Assembly (NCBI GenBank): GCA_025359985.1
Contig: JANYDB010000048.1
Span: 1-64,000, forward strand
Reading direction: 5' to 3'
DNA: 64,000 nt
DNA from: Burkholderiales bacterium
GTDB taxonomy: Bacteria > Pseudomonadota > Gammaproteobacteria > Burkholderiales > Usitatibacteraceae
The notes beneath the pieces were generated by a model. It was not told where the DNA came from. It saw only the letters and a list, made by a program, of their open reading frames with translations, and searched no databases. Shown piece after piece: positions 1-9,299 of this stretch (position 1 is its first letter; each line of letters opens with the position of its first letter). The position numbers and the translations under genes are program-made.

Positions 1-672
1 GCCGCCAACGGCTGGCAAAAAGCCACCGGCCACAACCGCGCGCAGATCATTTATTTCATGGCCGAAAATCTTGCCGCTCGCGCGGATGAATTTACGCATC
101 GCATCAGCCAACAAACCGGTGCCACCACTATCATTGCCACCGCCGAAGTAGAAGCCAGCATCAGCGCACTGTTCACCGCCGCGGCGTGGGCCGATAAATA
201 CGACGGCGCGATCCACCAAACCCCGATCCGCAACGTTACCTTGGCCATGCCCGAGCCGATCGGCGTCATGGCCATCATGCTGCCGGATGATCAACCGCTC
301 TTGGCCTTCTGCACGCTCGCCAGCCTGGCATTTGCGATGGGCAATGTCCTCGTCATCACGCCATCCTCGCAGCACCCGATGAGCATCACCGATCTCTATC
401 AAGTATTAGAAACCTCCGACGTGCCGCACGGCACGATCAATATTGTGACTGGTGATCGTGATGAATTGGCGAAAACATTAGCCGAGCATGATGACGTCGA
501 TGCGATGTGGTTTGCCGGTTCACCTGCAGGCCAGATGGCCGTCCAAAAAGCCAGCGCCAACAACATGAAACGCATTTGGGTGCTGCCGGCCTCAGGCGCG
601 CTGCCGCTAACGGAAGATATATTGCGTGAGGCAACACAGGTAAAAAATGTGTGGGTGCCTTATGGGGGTTAA
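1..672 (+). CDS. Aldehyde dehydrogenase family protein, ALDH16-like C-terminal part (5' end outside window)
   Basis: The frame is open from base 1, so the gene starts upstream of the window; 223 residues are visible. The sequence resembles the amino-terminal (NAD-binding) half of an aldehyde dehydrogenase fold: the segment NIVTGDRDEL followed by AMWFAGSPAG matches the usual NIVTG...VDxIxFTGS pattern. It then stops after KNVWVPYGG, before the catalytic Cys/Glu half of a normal ALDH. ALDH16-type proteins carry two ALDH units, the second one partial and lacking the catalytic Cys, and such a tail fits what is seen here. The substrate cannot be told. The alternative is a truncated ALDH paralog lying behind a complete ALDH gene. 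Confidence 0.75.
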   Translation, partial: AANGWQKATGHNRAQIIYFMAENLAARADEFTHRISQQTGATTIIATAEVEASISALFTAAAWADKYDGAIHQTPIRNVTLAMPEPIGVMAIMLPDDQPLLAFCTLASLAFAMGNVLVITPSSQHPMSITDLYQVLETSDVPHGTINIVTGDRDELAKTLAEHDDVDAMWFAGSPAGQMAVQKASANNMKRIWVLPASGALPLTEDILREATQVKNVWVPYGG

Positions 673-705
673 ACCCAAGGAAGTTAAATTTTGCCTCGCG
701 CATAA

Positions 706-981
706 TACTCAAACTCCCGTCCAGTCCATGATTTAAAAAAAACGGTTATCAGCAAAACGAAAAATGATATTCCAGGACGCACGCGTGAACTGCTTGAGAA
801 AGGCATCCGCGGTGAATATGTTTAGCAATATACGCAACAAAGTAATGTGGTTGTGTTAGAGCTCAAGATACAAAAAGCTTTTCCACGATTCGAGACGACC
901 AACAAAGCGCCGCGCAGCATAGCGATTGACGAAATTCATCAAAAGACCAAATGGCAAGAGCTTTTGACAGGCGATTATTGA
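706..981 (+). pseudogene. Decayed antitoxin-like small protein gene
   Basis: Reading the frame of base 781 gives a recognisable small-protein pattern, GRTRELLEKGIRGEYV, then an in-frame TAG at 823, then QYTQQSNVVVLELKIQKAFP up to a TGA at 979. The pattern 'GGVRGKYxxRYxxGTNVVVLxPDVxxxFPxxExVNxAL' is that of a widespread family of roughly 90-residue hypothetical or antitoxin-like proteins. The copy lacks a clear start, has an internal stop and its tail is degraded, so it is read as a dead gene. The family match is from memory of the motif. No intact toxin partner is visible. Confidence 0.5.
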
Positions 982-1096
982 TACAGCAGAACTAACAGAA
1001 AATTTACGCGTCGTGCGTACAGGGCGGATTGACAAGATTGCCATTATTGAAGAAGGCGCATGGATGCAGATTCAGACGGCAAACCATAGGTTGTAA
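971..1096 (+). pseudogene. Gene remnant after the antitoxin-like fragment
   Basis: In the +1 frame relative to the preceding remnant, an open stretch reads IIDTAELTENLRVVRTGRID and then KIAIIEEGAWMQIQTANHRL to a TAA at 1094. It has no start codon of its own and overlaps the end of the previous fragment. The composition looks like old coding sequence, possibly the second gene of the same toxin-antitoxin-like pair. I do not recognise the family. The rest of the gap (1097-1241) shows nothing I can name. Confidence 0.25.
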
Positions 1097-1241
1097 TGCA
1101 ACCGCGCATCAACGACTTATTGCATAGACGAATCTCGTTGTTCGCTGCACGCTCCAATCGTTCTACTCTCGCTTCAAGACTCGATGGATATTACGTTGGC
1201 TAGTCGGACATTTTCGTTGTATTTAGATCAACTTTAATTTA

Positions 1242-2228
1242 ATGCTTTCCCTCAATCCTTTGCCTCCTCACAAGCCTCTCTCATTCCGGACCCGCGCCGA
1301 TCTCTACGCCCAACTTGCGCAGATGGAAATATCGGGTCTGCCGTTTGATCGGGCGATTGCTATGCTGGGTTTGCCGTCGGCAGCGCAGGCGCGGCTTCTG
1401 GTGATGCGTCAGTTGCTGAAAAAAGGCGTCGAATTGACATTAGCTGGTGAGAAAAGCGGGCTCTTTACCAAGTTGGATTCGCGGCTTATTCGGGTGGCGC
1501 TTCAGGCGGGTAGTCCGGGGAATATGTATCGGCGTTTGGCGGATTACTACACGGATCGCGCCATTCAGTTGGCGACGATGAAATCACGTCTGATGCTGCC
1601 GGCGTTCATGTTTGTGGGGGCCTTGTGCATCCAGCCGTTGCCTGCGTTGGCGGGCGGCTCACTGAGTGTTGTCGGTTATGGTTGGCATATCGTAAAACCC
1701 GTTTTGTTGATTGCAGCGGCAATTGCTGGTTTTCGATTTTGGGTCGGTCGCGATAAAGGATCAGGTCAATCGCTGTATCAAAGTATGCCGCTGTACGGGC
1801 CGATATTTGTGCGCCGTAATTTGCGGGATTTTTTTGAAAGCCTTGCGCTGATGCTGGAGGCAGGCTTGTCGATGCTGGAGGCACTGCCTGCGGCACTTGA
1901 CGCGGTGCAAGATGGCGATATGCGTCGCCAATTATCAAAAATTCATGAGCGTATCGAGCAAGGTGCGCCGTTGTCGGTTGCGTTGCGCGGTATCGGCTAC
2001 ATCAAGGATGATCGGGTGATTGATTTTGTGCAGACCGGTGAAAATAGCGGCACGCTACCCGCCATGCTGATGCGCCATGCCCAAATAGAAACTGATGCGA
2101 TCAATAGCTTTTTGGAACAGCTAGCGCTATGGGTGCCACGGGTTGTGTATGGGGCCGTGGTGGTCTGGATGGCGTATGGACTTTTGACGGGCGGTGGGTT
2201 GTTGCCGAATGTGCCCAAGGATATTTAA
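1242..2228 (+). CDS. GspF/PilC-type inner-membrane protein (type II secretion / type IV pilus platform family)
   Basis: A 328-residue protein with the two-domain layout of the T2SSF family: a first cytoplasmic helical domain (about residues 15-105), hydrophobic segments around 120-165, a second domain that opens with RRNLRDFFESLALMLEAGLS (a typical F-domain signature) and a last membrane segment near the C-terminus. Family members form the inner-membrane platform of type II secretion and type IV pilus machines. No ATPase, prepilin or secretin gene is adjacent, so this is an orphan copy. It is shorter than normal PilC/GspF (about 400 residues). Partner and role are not evident from the context. 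Confidence 0.75.
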   Translation: MLSLNPLPPHKPLSFRTRADLYAQLAQMEISGLPFDRAIAMLGLPSAAQARLLVMRQLLKKGVELTLAGEKSGLFTKLDSRLIRVALQAGSPGNMYRRLADYYTDRAIQLATMKSRLMLPAFMFVGALCIQPLPALAGGSLSVVGYGWHIVKPVLLIAAAIAGFRFWVGRDKGSGQSLYQSMPLYGPIFVRRNLRDFFESLALMLEAGLSMLEALPAALDAVQDGDMRRQLSKIHERIEQGAPLSVALRGIGYIKDDRVIDFVQTGENSGTLPAMLMRHAQIETDAINSFLEQLALWVPRVVYGAVVVWMAYGLLTGGGLLPNVPKDI

Positions 2229-2569
2229 CATCTAGGCGATTGATGGCGCGATCCCGGTCGCCCAAGCTGACTTGCATAAATGATGCAACTCGAGTTTCTG
2301 AAAGCAGTGAGCGAATAAGCCACCGCAGCCGAGCATAAATGTGACTTCGTTCATATTTAGCATTCTGACAAAGTCGTATCATCATAAAAATATTAAGCAT
2401 CATGCAGTGTCAAATTAAAATAATAAATAGCTAGTTTTCTTTTAAAGCTAGCTGAAATAGATTCATGGCAACTCAAGGCGCATTCCCGTGGATATATTTT
2501 TTTTACATTTAGCTCCCGTACCGGGCAGGCCAGCTGGCCTTCAGCGCAGTTACGCCTGTACTGCCTGTC
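2229..2569. other. Gap without recognised gene; small hairpin
   Basis: About 340 bases between the GspF-like gene and the GGDEF gene. The second half is AT-rich. The only structure noticed is a short inverted repeat, AGCTAG...CTAGCT, near 2429-2455. It lacks a following T-run and is not a convincing terminator. The promoter of the downstream gene probably lies here, but no clear -35/-10 pair was found. Confidence 0.3.
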
Positions 2570-4564
2570 ATGGCTGTCATGGTTGTCATGTATCGCGCAG
2601 GTAAAGCCTCGAATATGACGTCAATGATAATAATGGCACTAATGCCTCCGAAGACACCTCCGAAAGAGTTATCGTCACTACTTTTATTGTTGACACGAAC
2701 GGTTGTAACAGCGCGCGCGATGATGTTCGCGATTTGCATGGCATTTTTGTCGATAGCGCCCGATTTTGGCTATGCTGCTTTAACCACTCAAGACCGGGAA
2801 ACTCAGGTACTTGAACGCATGATTGCGGATAATCCTCAAGCCGCGTTGAAAGAGAGTGAGGCTTGGCTCGCGCAGGGCAATAAAGCAGCTGACAAGGCTC
2901 TCAAGTTGAAGGCGATGCGGCTGATGGTGATGGCGGTTGCAGCACTTGAAGAATCGCGTAATCTGGCCAAGCAGGCAGAGCTTGGCCTCATGCTGGCGCG
3001 CGAGATGAAGGATGCGCAGGCCGAGACTGAATTCCTCAGTGCCAAAGCATCAGCGCTGGCCTCGGACGGCAAGTATCTCGATGCGCAGCCGATCTTTGAT
3101 GAGGCTATTCGGGTGGCAGAACAGGCCAGCCTGAATCGCGCTGTGGCCGGCGTCATGGTGTCCAAAGCCTTTGTTTACGGGCTGCTGGGGCGCGATATGG
3201 ATTCACTCGATATGCTGTTCAAGGCACACCAACGTTATATGGAGCTTGGTGATATGGTCGCCGCGCGGGCTACGCTATCAGCCATTGGTAATGCCTACGC
3301 ACATGACCACGCCAGCCGTGATGATCTGTTGAAGGCGCTGAATTATCACGAGCAATCAATCGAGCAGGACTCCGAAAAAAATCGGCGGCATGATCTCTCG
3401 ACGGTGTATTTCAATATTGGCGTGGTGTACCAGCGGCTGAAGGATATTACCAAAGCCAAGTTGTATATCCAGAAAAGTATGGCGCTGCTGAATGCGCTCG
3501 AAGACCCGGTCGGTGAAGCCTTCGGCAATTACCGGCTGGGCATGCTAGCAGGTGAGATCGGCCAATGGAGTGAATCACTTTCATATCAGGATAAAGCGTT
3601 GCCCGTGCTTATGCGGTCAGGCGACGCTACGATGATTTTTAATGTGCAGCGGGCGCGTGCCAAGGCGTTTGCTTTTCTGGATCGCCGTCGCGACAGTCTG
3701 GATGCACTGGCACGGGCCAATGCCATTCGCAGCGGTATAGATTCCTTCTGGATTGAGGTCACCTATTTAAGCGCAGCCGCGGAAATTTATTCACGGCTCG
3801 GCGATTATGAGAAAGCCTATCGCCATCAAGCATTACTGCGCGATTCAGAACAGCAGAGTTTTAAAGAGTCGCGCGACAAAGAGGCAACCGAAATGCAGAC
3901 GCGTTTTGAGGTTACCCAAAAAGAAGCCGAGAACGAGCTGCTGCGTGCGCATGAGCGGGAATCAGAGGCAAGGCGGTTGGCGCTGGTGCTGGCGGTTATT
4001 CTGCTGCTGCTGTTGTTAGGCGGGCTGAGCTGGTTTTTATTCCGTCAAGGCCAGCAAAAGCGCCGTTTTGCCAGTCTGGCAATGCGTGATGATCTCACCA
4101 CGCTTCCCAACCGCCGCAGCATTATTGAATTTACCCAGACGCAACTACGCGCCATGCGCAGCGATAATCAAACCCTTTGTGTGGCGCTGGTGGATATTGA
4201 TCACTTCAAGGCCATCAACGATGAATGCGGACATGCTGTCGGTGATGCCGTACTCGCTGCGTTTGCCTTTGCATGCGCTCAGCAGTTGCGCAGTGATGAC
4301 AGGCTGGGTCGATACGGAGGCGAAGAATTTATGCTGGTTATGCCAGGCTCCGGTGTTGAGCAGATTCCGCAGGTGTTTGCGCGCTTGCGCGCTAAGGTAC
4401 AGAAAATCGCGGTTGAAGGATTGCAAGCGGATCGCCATATCACCTTTAGTATGGGGGCCACCACGGCAAGCATGGCTGATGATCTGGATAAGCTGACCAA
4501 ACGTGCAGACGATGCACTGTACCGCGCCAAACATGGTGGGCGTGACCGATTTGAGTTGGGTTAA
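2570..4564 (+). CDS. TPR-repeat sensor diguanylate cyclase (GGDEF)
   Basis: Synthesises cyclic di-GMP from two GTP at the inner membrane. The protein has an N-terminal hydrophobic export segment, a long helical region with TPR-like repeats (roughly residues 75-420), a coiled coil, a membrane helix rich in Leu/Val (near residues 465-488) and a C-terminal GGDEF domain. The active loop is GRYGGEEF, a competent GGEEF signature, and an RSDD sequence five residues upstream matches an inhibitory I-site (RxxD). Layout: periplasmic TPR sensor, membrane helix, cytoplasmic cyclase. The start is uncertain: ATGs at 2570, 2615 and 2720 are in frame, and the one at 2720 gives the best signal-like N-terminus, ending in DFGYAA. 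No EAL domain is present. Confidence 0.85.
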   Translation: MAVMVVMYRAGKASNMTSMIIMALMPPKTPPKELSSLLLLLTRTVVTARAMMFAICMAFLSIAPDFGYAALTTQDRETQVLERMIADNPQAALKESEAWLAQGNKAADKALKLKAMRLMVMAVAALEESRNLAKQAELGLMLAREMKDAQAETEFLSAKASALASDGKYLDAQPIFDEAIRVAEQASLNRAVAGVMVSKAFVYGLLGRDMDSLDMLFKAHQRYMELGDMVAARATLSAIGNAYAHDHASRDDLLKALNYHEQSIEQDSEKNRRHDLSTVYFNIGVVYQRLKDITKAKLYIQKSMALLNALEDPVGEAFGNYRLGMLAGEIGQWSESLSYQDKALPVLMRSGDATMIFNVQRARAKAFAFLDRRRDSLDALARANAIRSGIDSFWIEVTYLSAAAEIYSRLGDYEKAYRHQALLRDSEQQSFKESRDKEATEMQTRFEVTQKEAENELLRAHERESEARRLALVLAVILLLLLLGGLSWFLFRQGQQKRRFASLAMRDDLTTLPNRRSIIEFTQTQLRAMRSDNQTLCVALVDIDHFKAINDECGHAVGDAVLAAFAFACAQQLRSDDRLGRYGGEEFMLVMPGSGVEQIPQVFARLRAKVQKIAVEGLQADRHITFSMGATTASMADDLDKLTKRADDALYRAKHGGRDRFELG

Positions 4565-4705
4565 ATCGATGACTGAAGCCACCTAAGCGTCAGCAGTGCA
4601 GTTTTTATACATTTATGTGGACAGCATTGCCGTGCTGAAACCGGTTTGAGCTGGCACGATTAGTACTCACAACAAACATATACAACAAACGTAGGGAGAA
4701 AGAAA

Positions 4706-5127
4706 ATGAAAAAATCAGATGAAACCGCGATGGACGATGATGGCTGCGGGCTTGATGCTCGCCACTGCTGCCAGCGTCGCTAGCGCGCAAGTCCCTGTGC
4801 CGACACCCGCGCTGCCGCACCAGTCATGCCTGCACCTGCCGTAAAGCGGCATCTATCAGTGTTAACTTGTGCCGCCAATATTGCCAGAGAACGTAAAAAC
4901 TACGATGTCTCGGTTAAACGACACATGGCTGACGGCAGCATCGATGCGACTGAAAAAGCGGGCTTTGACAAGACTCATGAAGAGCTGATGCTGCTGGAAA
5001 AAAGGCTAACTAAGACGGCAAGATGACTTCGGAAGAATGTAAGGGAATTCATGCCAAGATCGTTGAAGAGCATCGCAAGTTGGTCGCCGCCCACTACGCT
5101 AAAAAAGTCTTGCCACCGAAGAAATAA
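4706..5127 (+). pseudogene. Frameshifted gene for a small secreted protein
   Basis: A good ribosome site (AGGGAG near 4693) precedes an ATG at 4706, but that frame ends after 25 codons. A second frame from the ATG at 4719 encodes a clear signal peptide (MAAGLMLATAASVASAQ). A third frame, 4826-5026, gives a charged helical segment with NIARERKNYDVSVKRHMADG. A fourth stretch after about 5020 continues with KMTSEECKGIHAKIVEEHRK and ends in LPPKK at 5127. Joined, these make one plausible protein of about 140 residues: signal peptide, Pro/Ala linker, helical body, Lys-rich tail. At least two frameshifts separate the pieces. The family is unknown. Sequencing error is an alternative to real decay. 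Confidence 0.55.
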
Positions 5128-5175
5128 AGCTGATGGTTAAACGATTCATCAACTCTTGGTTTAACCAGATTGTAT

Positions 5176-5204
5176 AAAAAAGGCCTGCTGTTGCAGGCCT
5201 TTTT
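5176..5204. terminator. Bidirectional intrinsic terminator
   Basis: Perfect inverted repeat AAAAAGGCCTGC-TGTT-GCAGGCCTTTTT with a four-base loop. The A-run on one side and T-run on the other make it usable from both strands. It ends the decayed plus-strand gene and faces the minus-strand head-GIN gene that converges on it. Confidence 0.9.
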
Positions 5205-5336
5205 ATAGCAGATGCTGAATAGCGCGTTGGGAAGTACGAGGTGCTGTACTATGGTTGAGAGCATCACCTTTATGCGTGGTGTTGGATGCTTGATATTGAC
5301 TGCAGGGTGTTGAGTTTAAGCGCGAGCGCAAAGCTC

Positions 5337-6149
5337 TTATGGCGCCACGCCCAGCCTCGTCACACTGCCCGAGCCAGCAATGGATTTAATAACTTGGGCA
5401 TCGCCGTAATATTTGATGTTGCCTGATCCTGCGATGCTCAGTTTGAGGGTTTCTGTAGCCCACACCACGGCGTCGCCTGATCCTGCGATGCTGATTTTGA
5501 TATTTTTGGCTTCGAGTTTATCGGTTCTCACATTGCCTGATCCTGCAATGGATGCTTCCACCATTGCAGCCTTACCGCCCGCGGTCAAATCGCCTGATCC
5601 TGCGATGGTGATTTTAAGGAAGTCGGTGATTAACGATTTGATACGCACATCGCCGGATCCAGCAACGCTCACTTTGAGACTGACGGATTTCAAACTAGCC
5701 GCTAAAAAATCGCCTGATCCGGCAACCGATAGCGTATCAATATTCTTCAAATTGATCACGATCTTGAGTGTCTTGGTTTTGAAGTTAGTGCCTTTATCGA
5801 CCGGGCGCAGCTTTAATGTGCCTGATTCAACAATGGTTTCAATCAGCGGCAGCAAATTATCGTCAGTCTCAATGGTGAGGCTTTCGGTAGTGCCTTGGCG
5901 TAATTCAACAGTGGCCGGCAGGCTAAGTGAAATAGCCGTGAAATCGCTAACATTGCGGTTCTCGATTTTGATGTTGCCTGAGCCCGATACGCTCTTACCC
6001 CAGCCCCAAGCTTGAGCCGACAGAGAAAATGCGCTGATAACAGTGATTAACGGAATAGCCAACAACGCCGGGATACGATGAATGTGAGGTAATGAAGTAA
6101 GCGGGTTTGGCAGGGCTTTGATCTTGTTCATGCTGTAGATCCTATTCAT
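5337..6149 (-). CDS. Head-GIN domain (DUF2807) exported protein
   Basis: About 270 residues: a signal peptide ending near FSLSAQAWG, then a beta-helix-like domain of DUF2807 ('putative auto-transporter adhesin, head GIN') type. The mature part carries a short motif, [SV]xAGSG[DNS], seven times at 20-25-residue spacing, as expected for rungs of a beta-solenoid. The start at 6149 is chosen because AGGAG lies six bases upstream of that ATG; a longer frame to 6197 has no such site. It stands alone, convergent with the terminator at 5176-5204. The function is unknown; family members are predicted surface or periplasmic proteins. Confidence 0.85.
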   Translation of the reverse strand: MNRIYSMNKIKALPNPLTSLPHIHRIPALLAIPLITVISAFSLSAQAWGWGKSVSGSGNIKIENRNVSDFTAISLSLPATVELRQGTTESLTIETDDNLLPLIETIVESGTLKLRPVDKGTNFKTKTLKIVINLKNIDTLSVAGSGDFLAASLKSVSLKVSVAGSGDVRIKSLITDFLKITIAGSGDLTAGGKAAMVEASIAGSGNVRTDKLEAKNIKISIAGSGDAVVWATETLKLSIAGSGNIKYYGDAQVIKSIAGSGSVTRLGVAP

Positions 6150-6295
6150 GCAACGGCTCCTATGAGTGCAGGCTACAAAAATGACGGCTATTTGCATAAT
6201 CGTCAGGTTAACGGGCTTTTAAACCAATTGCTGTAATTAGATGCGATGACATGCCTGCTTGGATTTATTTTTTTGCCAAGAGCCTGATCGCCTCT

Positions 6296-7441
6296 TTAAT
6301 TCGACTGGCTCAGCGCCTGACGTATCTGCAGGGCGATAGCGAGAGCCTGGCTTAAATCAGGGTCGCAGACGGTTACATGGCCCATCTTGCGGCCTTTACG
6401 GGCTTCACGTTTGCCATAGAGATGCAAATGGGCGCCAGGATGCTGCAGCACCGCCTGCCAATCCGGGGATATTTCATGGTCTAGTCCTTGCCAAACATCG
6501 CCCAGTAAATTTAGCATGACTGCAGGCGAATGTTGTGATGCATCGCCCAGCGGCAGATCGCATAGCACGCGCACCTGCTGCACAAACTGCGAGGTACGGC
6601 AGGCGTCAATCGTAAAGTGACCGCTGTTGTGCGGGCGCGGTGCTATTTCGTTGATGAGCAATTGATCATCGGCAGTGATGAAAAATTCAACCGCCAAAAT
6701 GCCTACGTAGTTCAACGCGGTCGCCAGCTTTTGGGCAAGCGTTATCGCTTTGGTTGCCAGCGTTTCAGCGATGCGGGCAGGCGCAATCGTGATGTCGAGA
6801 ATACCGTTCACGTGCTGATTTTCTGCAACCGGAAAAACCTCGACCTCGCCATTGGCAGCTCTGGCGAGGATCACCGAGATTTCCAGCTTTAGCGGAATGA
6901 ATTCTTCGATAATGCTAGGGGCAAATTTCCAGGCGGTCAGTGTGGCGGCCAATTCATCGCGGCTATTGATACGCGCCTGGCCCTTACCGTCATAGCCAAA
7001 GCGGGCGGTCTTAAGTACCGCGGGGAGTCTGATGTCATGCAACGCGATATCAATATCGTCAACACAGTTGATGATGGCGAACGGGCCCACCGGAAAGCCA
7101 TTTGATTTGAAGAAATTTTTCTCTGTGTGTCGATCCTGCGCTATCGCCACCGCATGACCACTGGGTCGCACCACCGTACGAGCGGCCAAAGTAGTCAAGA
7201 CTTCCGCAGGGGCATTCTCAAATTCAGTCGTGACCGCGGCACAGCTTGCACTCAGCGTTTCTATCGATGCAAGATCGGTATAGGCAGTGTTGAGATGAGC
7301 GGTCGCGAATTCGGCGGCGGGTGAGAGTGGATCAGGGTCCAACACAGTAACGCCATAATCCATATTGCGTGCAGCCATCGTAAACATGCGACCAAGCTGG
7401 CCGCCGCCGATCAAACCGAGAGTTGCGTTGGGAAGGATCAT
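6296..7441 (-). CDS. purK: 5-(carboxyamino)imidazole ribonucleotide synthase
   Basis: ATP-grasp enzyme of de novo purine synthesis that carboxylates AIR to N5-CAIR using bicarbonate and ATP. The N-terminus ATLGLIGGGQLGRMFTMAAR is the family's nucleotide-fold signature. Further motifs include EFENAPAEVL, LKTARFGYDGKGQ (ATP-grasp lid), EEFIPLKLEISV and NEIAPRPHNSGHFTIDAC near the metal site. Length (about 381 residues) fits the family. The ATG at 7441 is preferred over an in-frame TTG at 7477. It follows purE on the same strand after a 155-bp gap, so the two are probably co-transcribed. Confidence 0.97.
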   Translation of the reverse strand: MILPNATLGLIGGGQLGRMFTMAARNMDYGVTVLDPDPLSPAAEFATAHLNTAYTDLASIETLSASCAAVTTEFENAPAEVLTTLAARTVVRPSGHAVAIAQDRHTEKNFFKSNGFPVGPFAIINCVDDIDIALHDIRLPAVLKTARFGYDGKGQARINSRDELAATLTAWKFAPSIIEEFIPLKLEISVILARAANGEVEVFPVAENQHVNGILDITIAPARIAETLATKAITLAQKLATALNYVGILAVEFFITADDQLLINEIAPRPHNSGHFTIDACRTSQFVQQVRVLCDLPLGDASQHSPAVMLNLLGDVWQGLDHEISPDWQAVLQHPGAHLHLYGKREARKGRKMGHVTVCDPDLSQALAIALQIRQALSQSN

Positions 7442-7596
7442 GTTGGGCAGTGGATTAAGCGCAAAATCAGAAGGCAAGTATAGGAAATGGTTAGCTAGTT
7501 TAGATCAGCAGGAAAGAGTTGCTTGGGCTGCGGCCTTCGCGCCACTACTGCTTACTTTCGTCCTGACAGCATCCCGCTTGCGCCTCATCACCTTGG

Positions 7597-8130
7597 TCAT
7601 AAAATTTCCGGAAGCTGCATGGCAGAGACTTGCTCTTTCATGCTCTCACGATACTGCTTTAATTTTTCGGCCAGATCGGCATCACTATTTGCCAGCAAGC
7701 TCACGGCAAATAAGGCGGCGTTGGCAGCACCAGCCTCGCCAATAGCAAAGGTTGCAACCGGTATACCTTTCGGCATTTGCACTATGGAATAAAGCGAATC
7801 CTGTCCCGCCAGATGTTTTGATGGCACCGGCACACCGAGCACCGGGATCGTGGTTTTGCTGGCCAGCATGCCGGGCAAATGGGCTGCGCCACCGGCCCCG
7901 GCAATAATGCATTGCAAGCCGCGCTGTCTAGCTGTTTCGGCGTATTCAAACATGGCGTCCGGGGTGCGATGAGCAGAGATGACTTTGTGCTCAAAAGCAA
8001 CCCCAAAATCTTTCAGCACTTTCGCGGCGTGTTGCATCACCTCCCAATCAGAATGGGAACCCATCACGACGCCAACCATAACCGAGGCGGTAGCAGTGGT
8101 AGCGACTGTAGCGACATTAGAGACTGTCAC
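7597..8130 (-). CDS. purE: N5-carboxyaminoimidazole ribonucleotide mutase
   Basis: Converts N5-CAIR to CAIR in purine synthesis, using the PurK product. Class I PurE signatures are all present: [49 protein letters not shown] and [20 protein letters not shown]. The catalytic His of SAHRTP is intact. The start is a GTG at 8130. The first 17 residues ([13 protein letters not shown]) are a low-complexity extension created by a run of related short repeats, and an in-frame ATG at codon 18 would give a standard-length enzyme. It lies 72 bp behind the arn operon on the same strand and directly upstream of purK. Confidence 0.97.
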   Translation of the reverse strand: MTVSNVATVATTATASVMVGVVMGSHSDWEVMQHAAKVLKDFGVAFEHKVISAHRTPDAMFEYAETARQRGLQCIIAGAGGAAHLPGMLASKTTIPVLGVPVPSKHLAGQDSLYSIVQMPKGIPVATFAIGEAGAANAALFAVSLLANSDADLAEKLKQYRESMKEQVSAMQLPEIL

Positions 8131-8202
8131 ATGGACCTTGCGGTGAGGACGATACCGAGCATGGTTGTGGTGCTTTCAAGTAGGTCATTAACGTTAATAG
8201 GC

Positions 8203-9249
8203 TTAATCGTCATTCAGCTGGCGGGCTACTTCCAACTCTTTACGATAGTGGTCAAAGATGCCTTTGAGCGCATCGGCCATATTGACTTGCGGTGACCAAT
8301 TTAAATCTTTCATGGTGTTGTCGATTTTTGGCACGCGATTTTGCACATCCTGATAACCCTTGCCGTAATACTCGCCGGACGTGGTTTCAACCAGTTTCAC
8401 CTTGGCAGCGGTCTCGGCGTATTCCGGATATTGTTTTGCGAGTTCGAGCATCATGTGCGCTAGCTCGCGAACTGAAAAATTATTTTTTGGGTTGCCGATG
8501 TTATAGATTTGGCCGGTTGCAATTCCGTTTTCATTGGCGATAATTTTGGTCAGCGCGGCGATGCCGTCATCGACATATGTAAATGCGCGTTTTTGCGCGC
8601 CGCCGTCCACCAGCTTGATCGGCTCACCCCGAACAATATGGCCAAAGAATTGGGTAATGACGCGCGATGAACCTTCCTTCGGGGTATGGATGGAATCGAG
8701 TCCTGCACCAATCCAGTTAAACGGACGGAATAGCGTGAAATCTAGCTCGCCACGTGAGCCATAGGCATAGATCACGCGATCCATTAGCTGCTTGGAGCAT
8801 GAATAAATCCAGCGTTGCTTTTCGATCGGGCCCAGCACCAGATTGGACTCATGCGGATCGAACTCCGCATCGCTGCACATGCCATAGACTTCGGACGTTG
8901 AAGGAAAAATGACGCGCTTTTTATATTTCACGCAGGAGCGGATGAAGGGTAGATTCGCCTCGAAATCGAGCTCAAAAACCCGTAGCGGATCTTGCACATA
9001 AGTAGATGGAGTGGCAATCGCCACCAGCGGCAGCACCACATCACATTTGCGAATATGGTATTCAATCCACTCTTTGTTGATGGTTATATCGCCTTCAAAA
9101 AAATGAAAACGCGGATTACTCATGAACGGTTGAACCCGCTCACGATTCATGTCCATGCCGAACACCTCCCAATCGGTGGTCTCCAGAATGCGTTTAGAAA
9201 GATGGTGACCAATGAAACCATTGACGCCGAGAATTAGGATTTTTTTCAT
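8203..9249 (-). CDS. UDP-glucuronate decarboxylase (ArnA dehydrogenase-domain type), free-standing
   Basis: Oxidative decarboxylation of UDP-glucuronate to the UDP-4-keto-pentose, the first committed step to Ara4N. It is an extended SDR/epimerase protein: Rossmann motif GVNGFIGHHL at the N-terminus, STSEVYG around the catalytic Ser/Glu region, and RWIYSCSKQLMDRVIYAYG with the YxxxK pair. Its 348 residues correspond to the C-terminal domain of enteric ArnA, whereas the N-terminal formyltransferase domain is a separate gene at 10001-10945. It is the last arn gene, after a 50-bp gap from the TMEM175-like gene. Confidence 0.88.
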   Translation of the reverse strand: MKKILILGVNGFIGHHLSKRILETTDWEVFGMDMNRERVQPFMSNPRFHFFEGDITINKEWIEYHIRKCDVVLPLVAIATPSTYVQDPLRVFELDFEANLPFIRSCVKYKKRVIFPSTSEVYGMCSDAEFDPHESNLVLGPIEKQRWIYSCSKQLMDRVIYAYGSRGELDFTLFRPFNWIGAGLDSIHTPKEGSSRVITQFFGHIVRGEPIKLVDGGAQKRAFTYVDDGIAALTKIIANENGIATGQIYNIGNPKNNFSVRELAHMMLELAKQYPEYAETAAKVKLVETTSGEYYGKGYQDVQNRVPKIDNTMKDLNWSPQVNMADALKGIFDHYRKELEVARQLNDD

Positions 9250-9299
9250 GCGGATAGGGCCGAGTGGTTAGGTAGGGTAGTGAGGTTGCGTGGATAGAG

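Noticed and set aside
4145-4582. 145-codon minus-strand frame across the GGDEF domain
   Set aside because: Antisense to conserved catalytic motifs; no family or ribosome site.
5413-6015. 200-codon open frame on the plus strand opposite the head-GIN gene
   Set aside because: It mirrors the repeated AGSG motif of the minus-strand gene (giving repeated SPDPA) and has no start site or family; it is an antisense frame.
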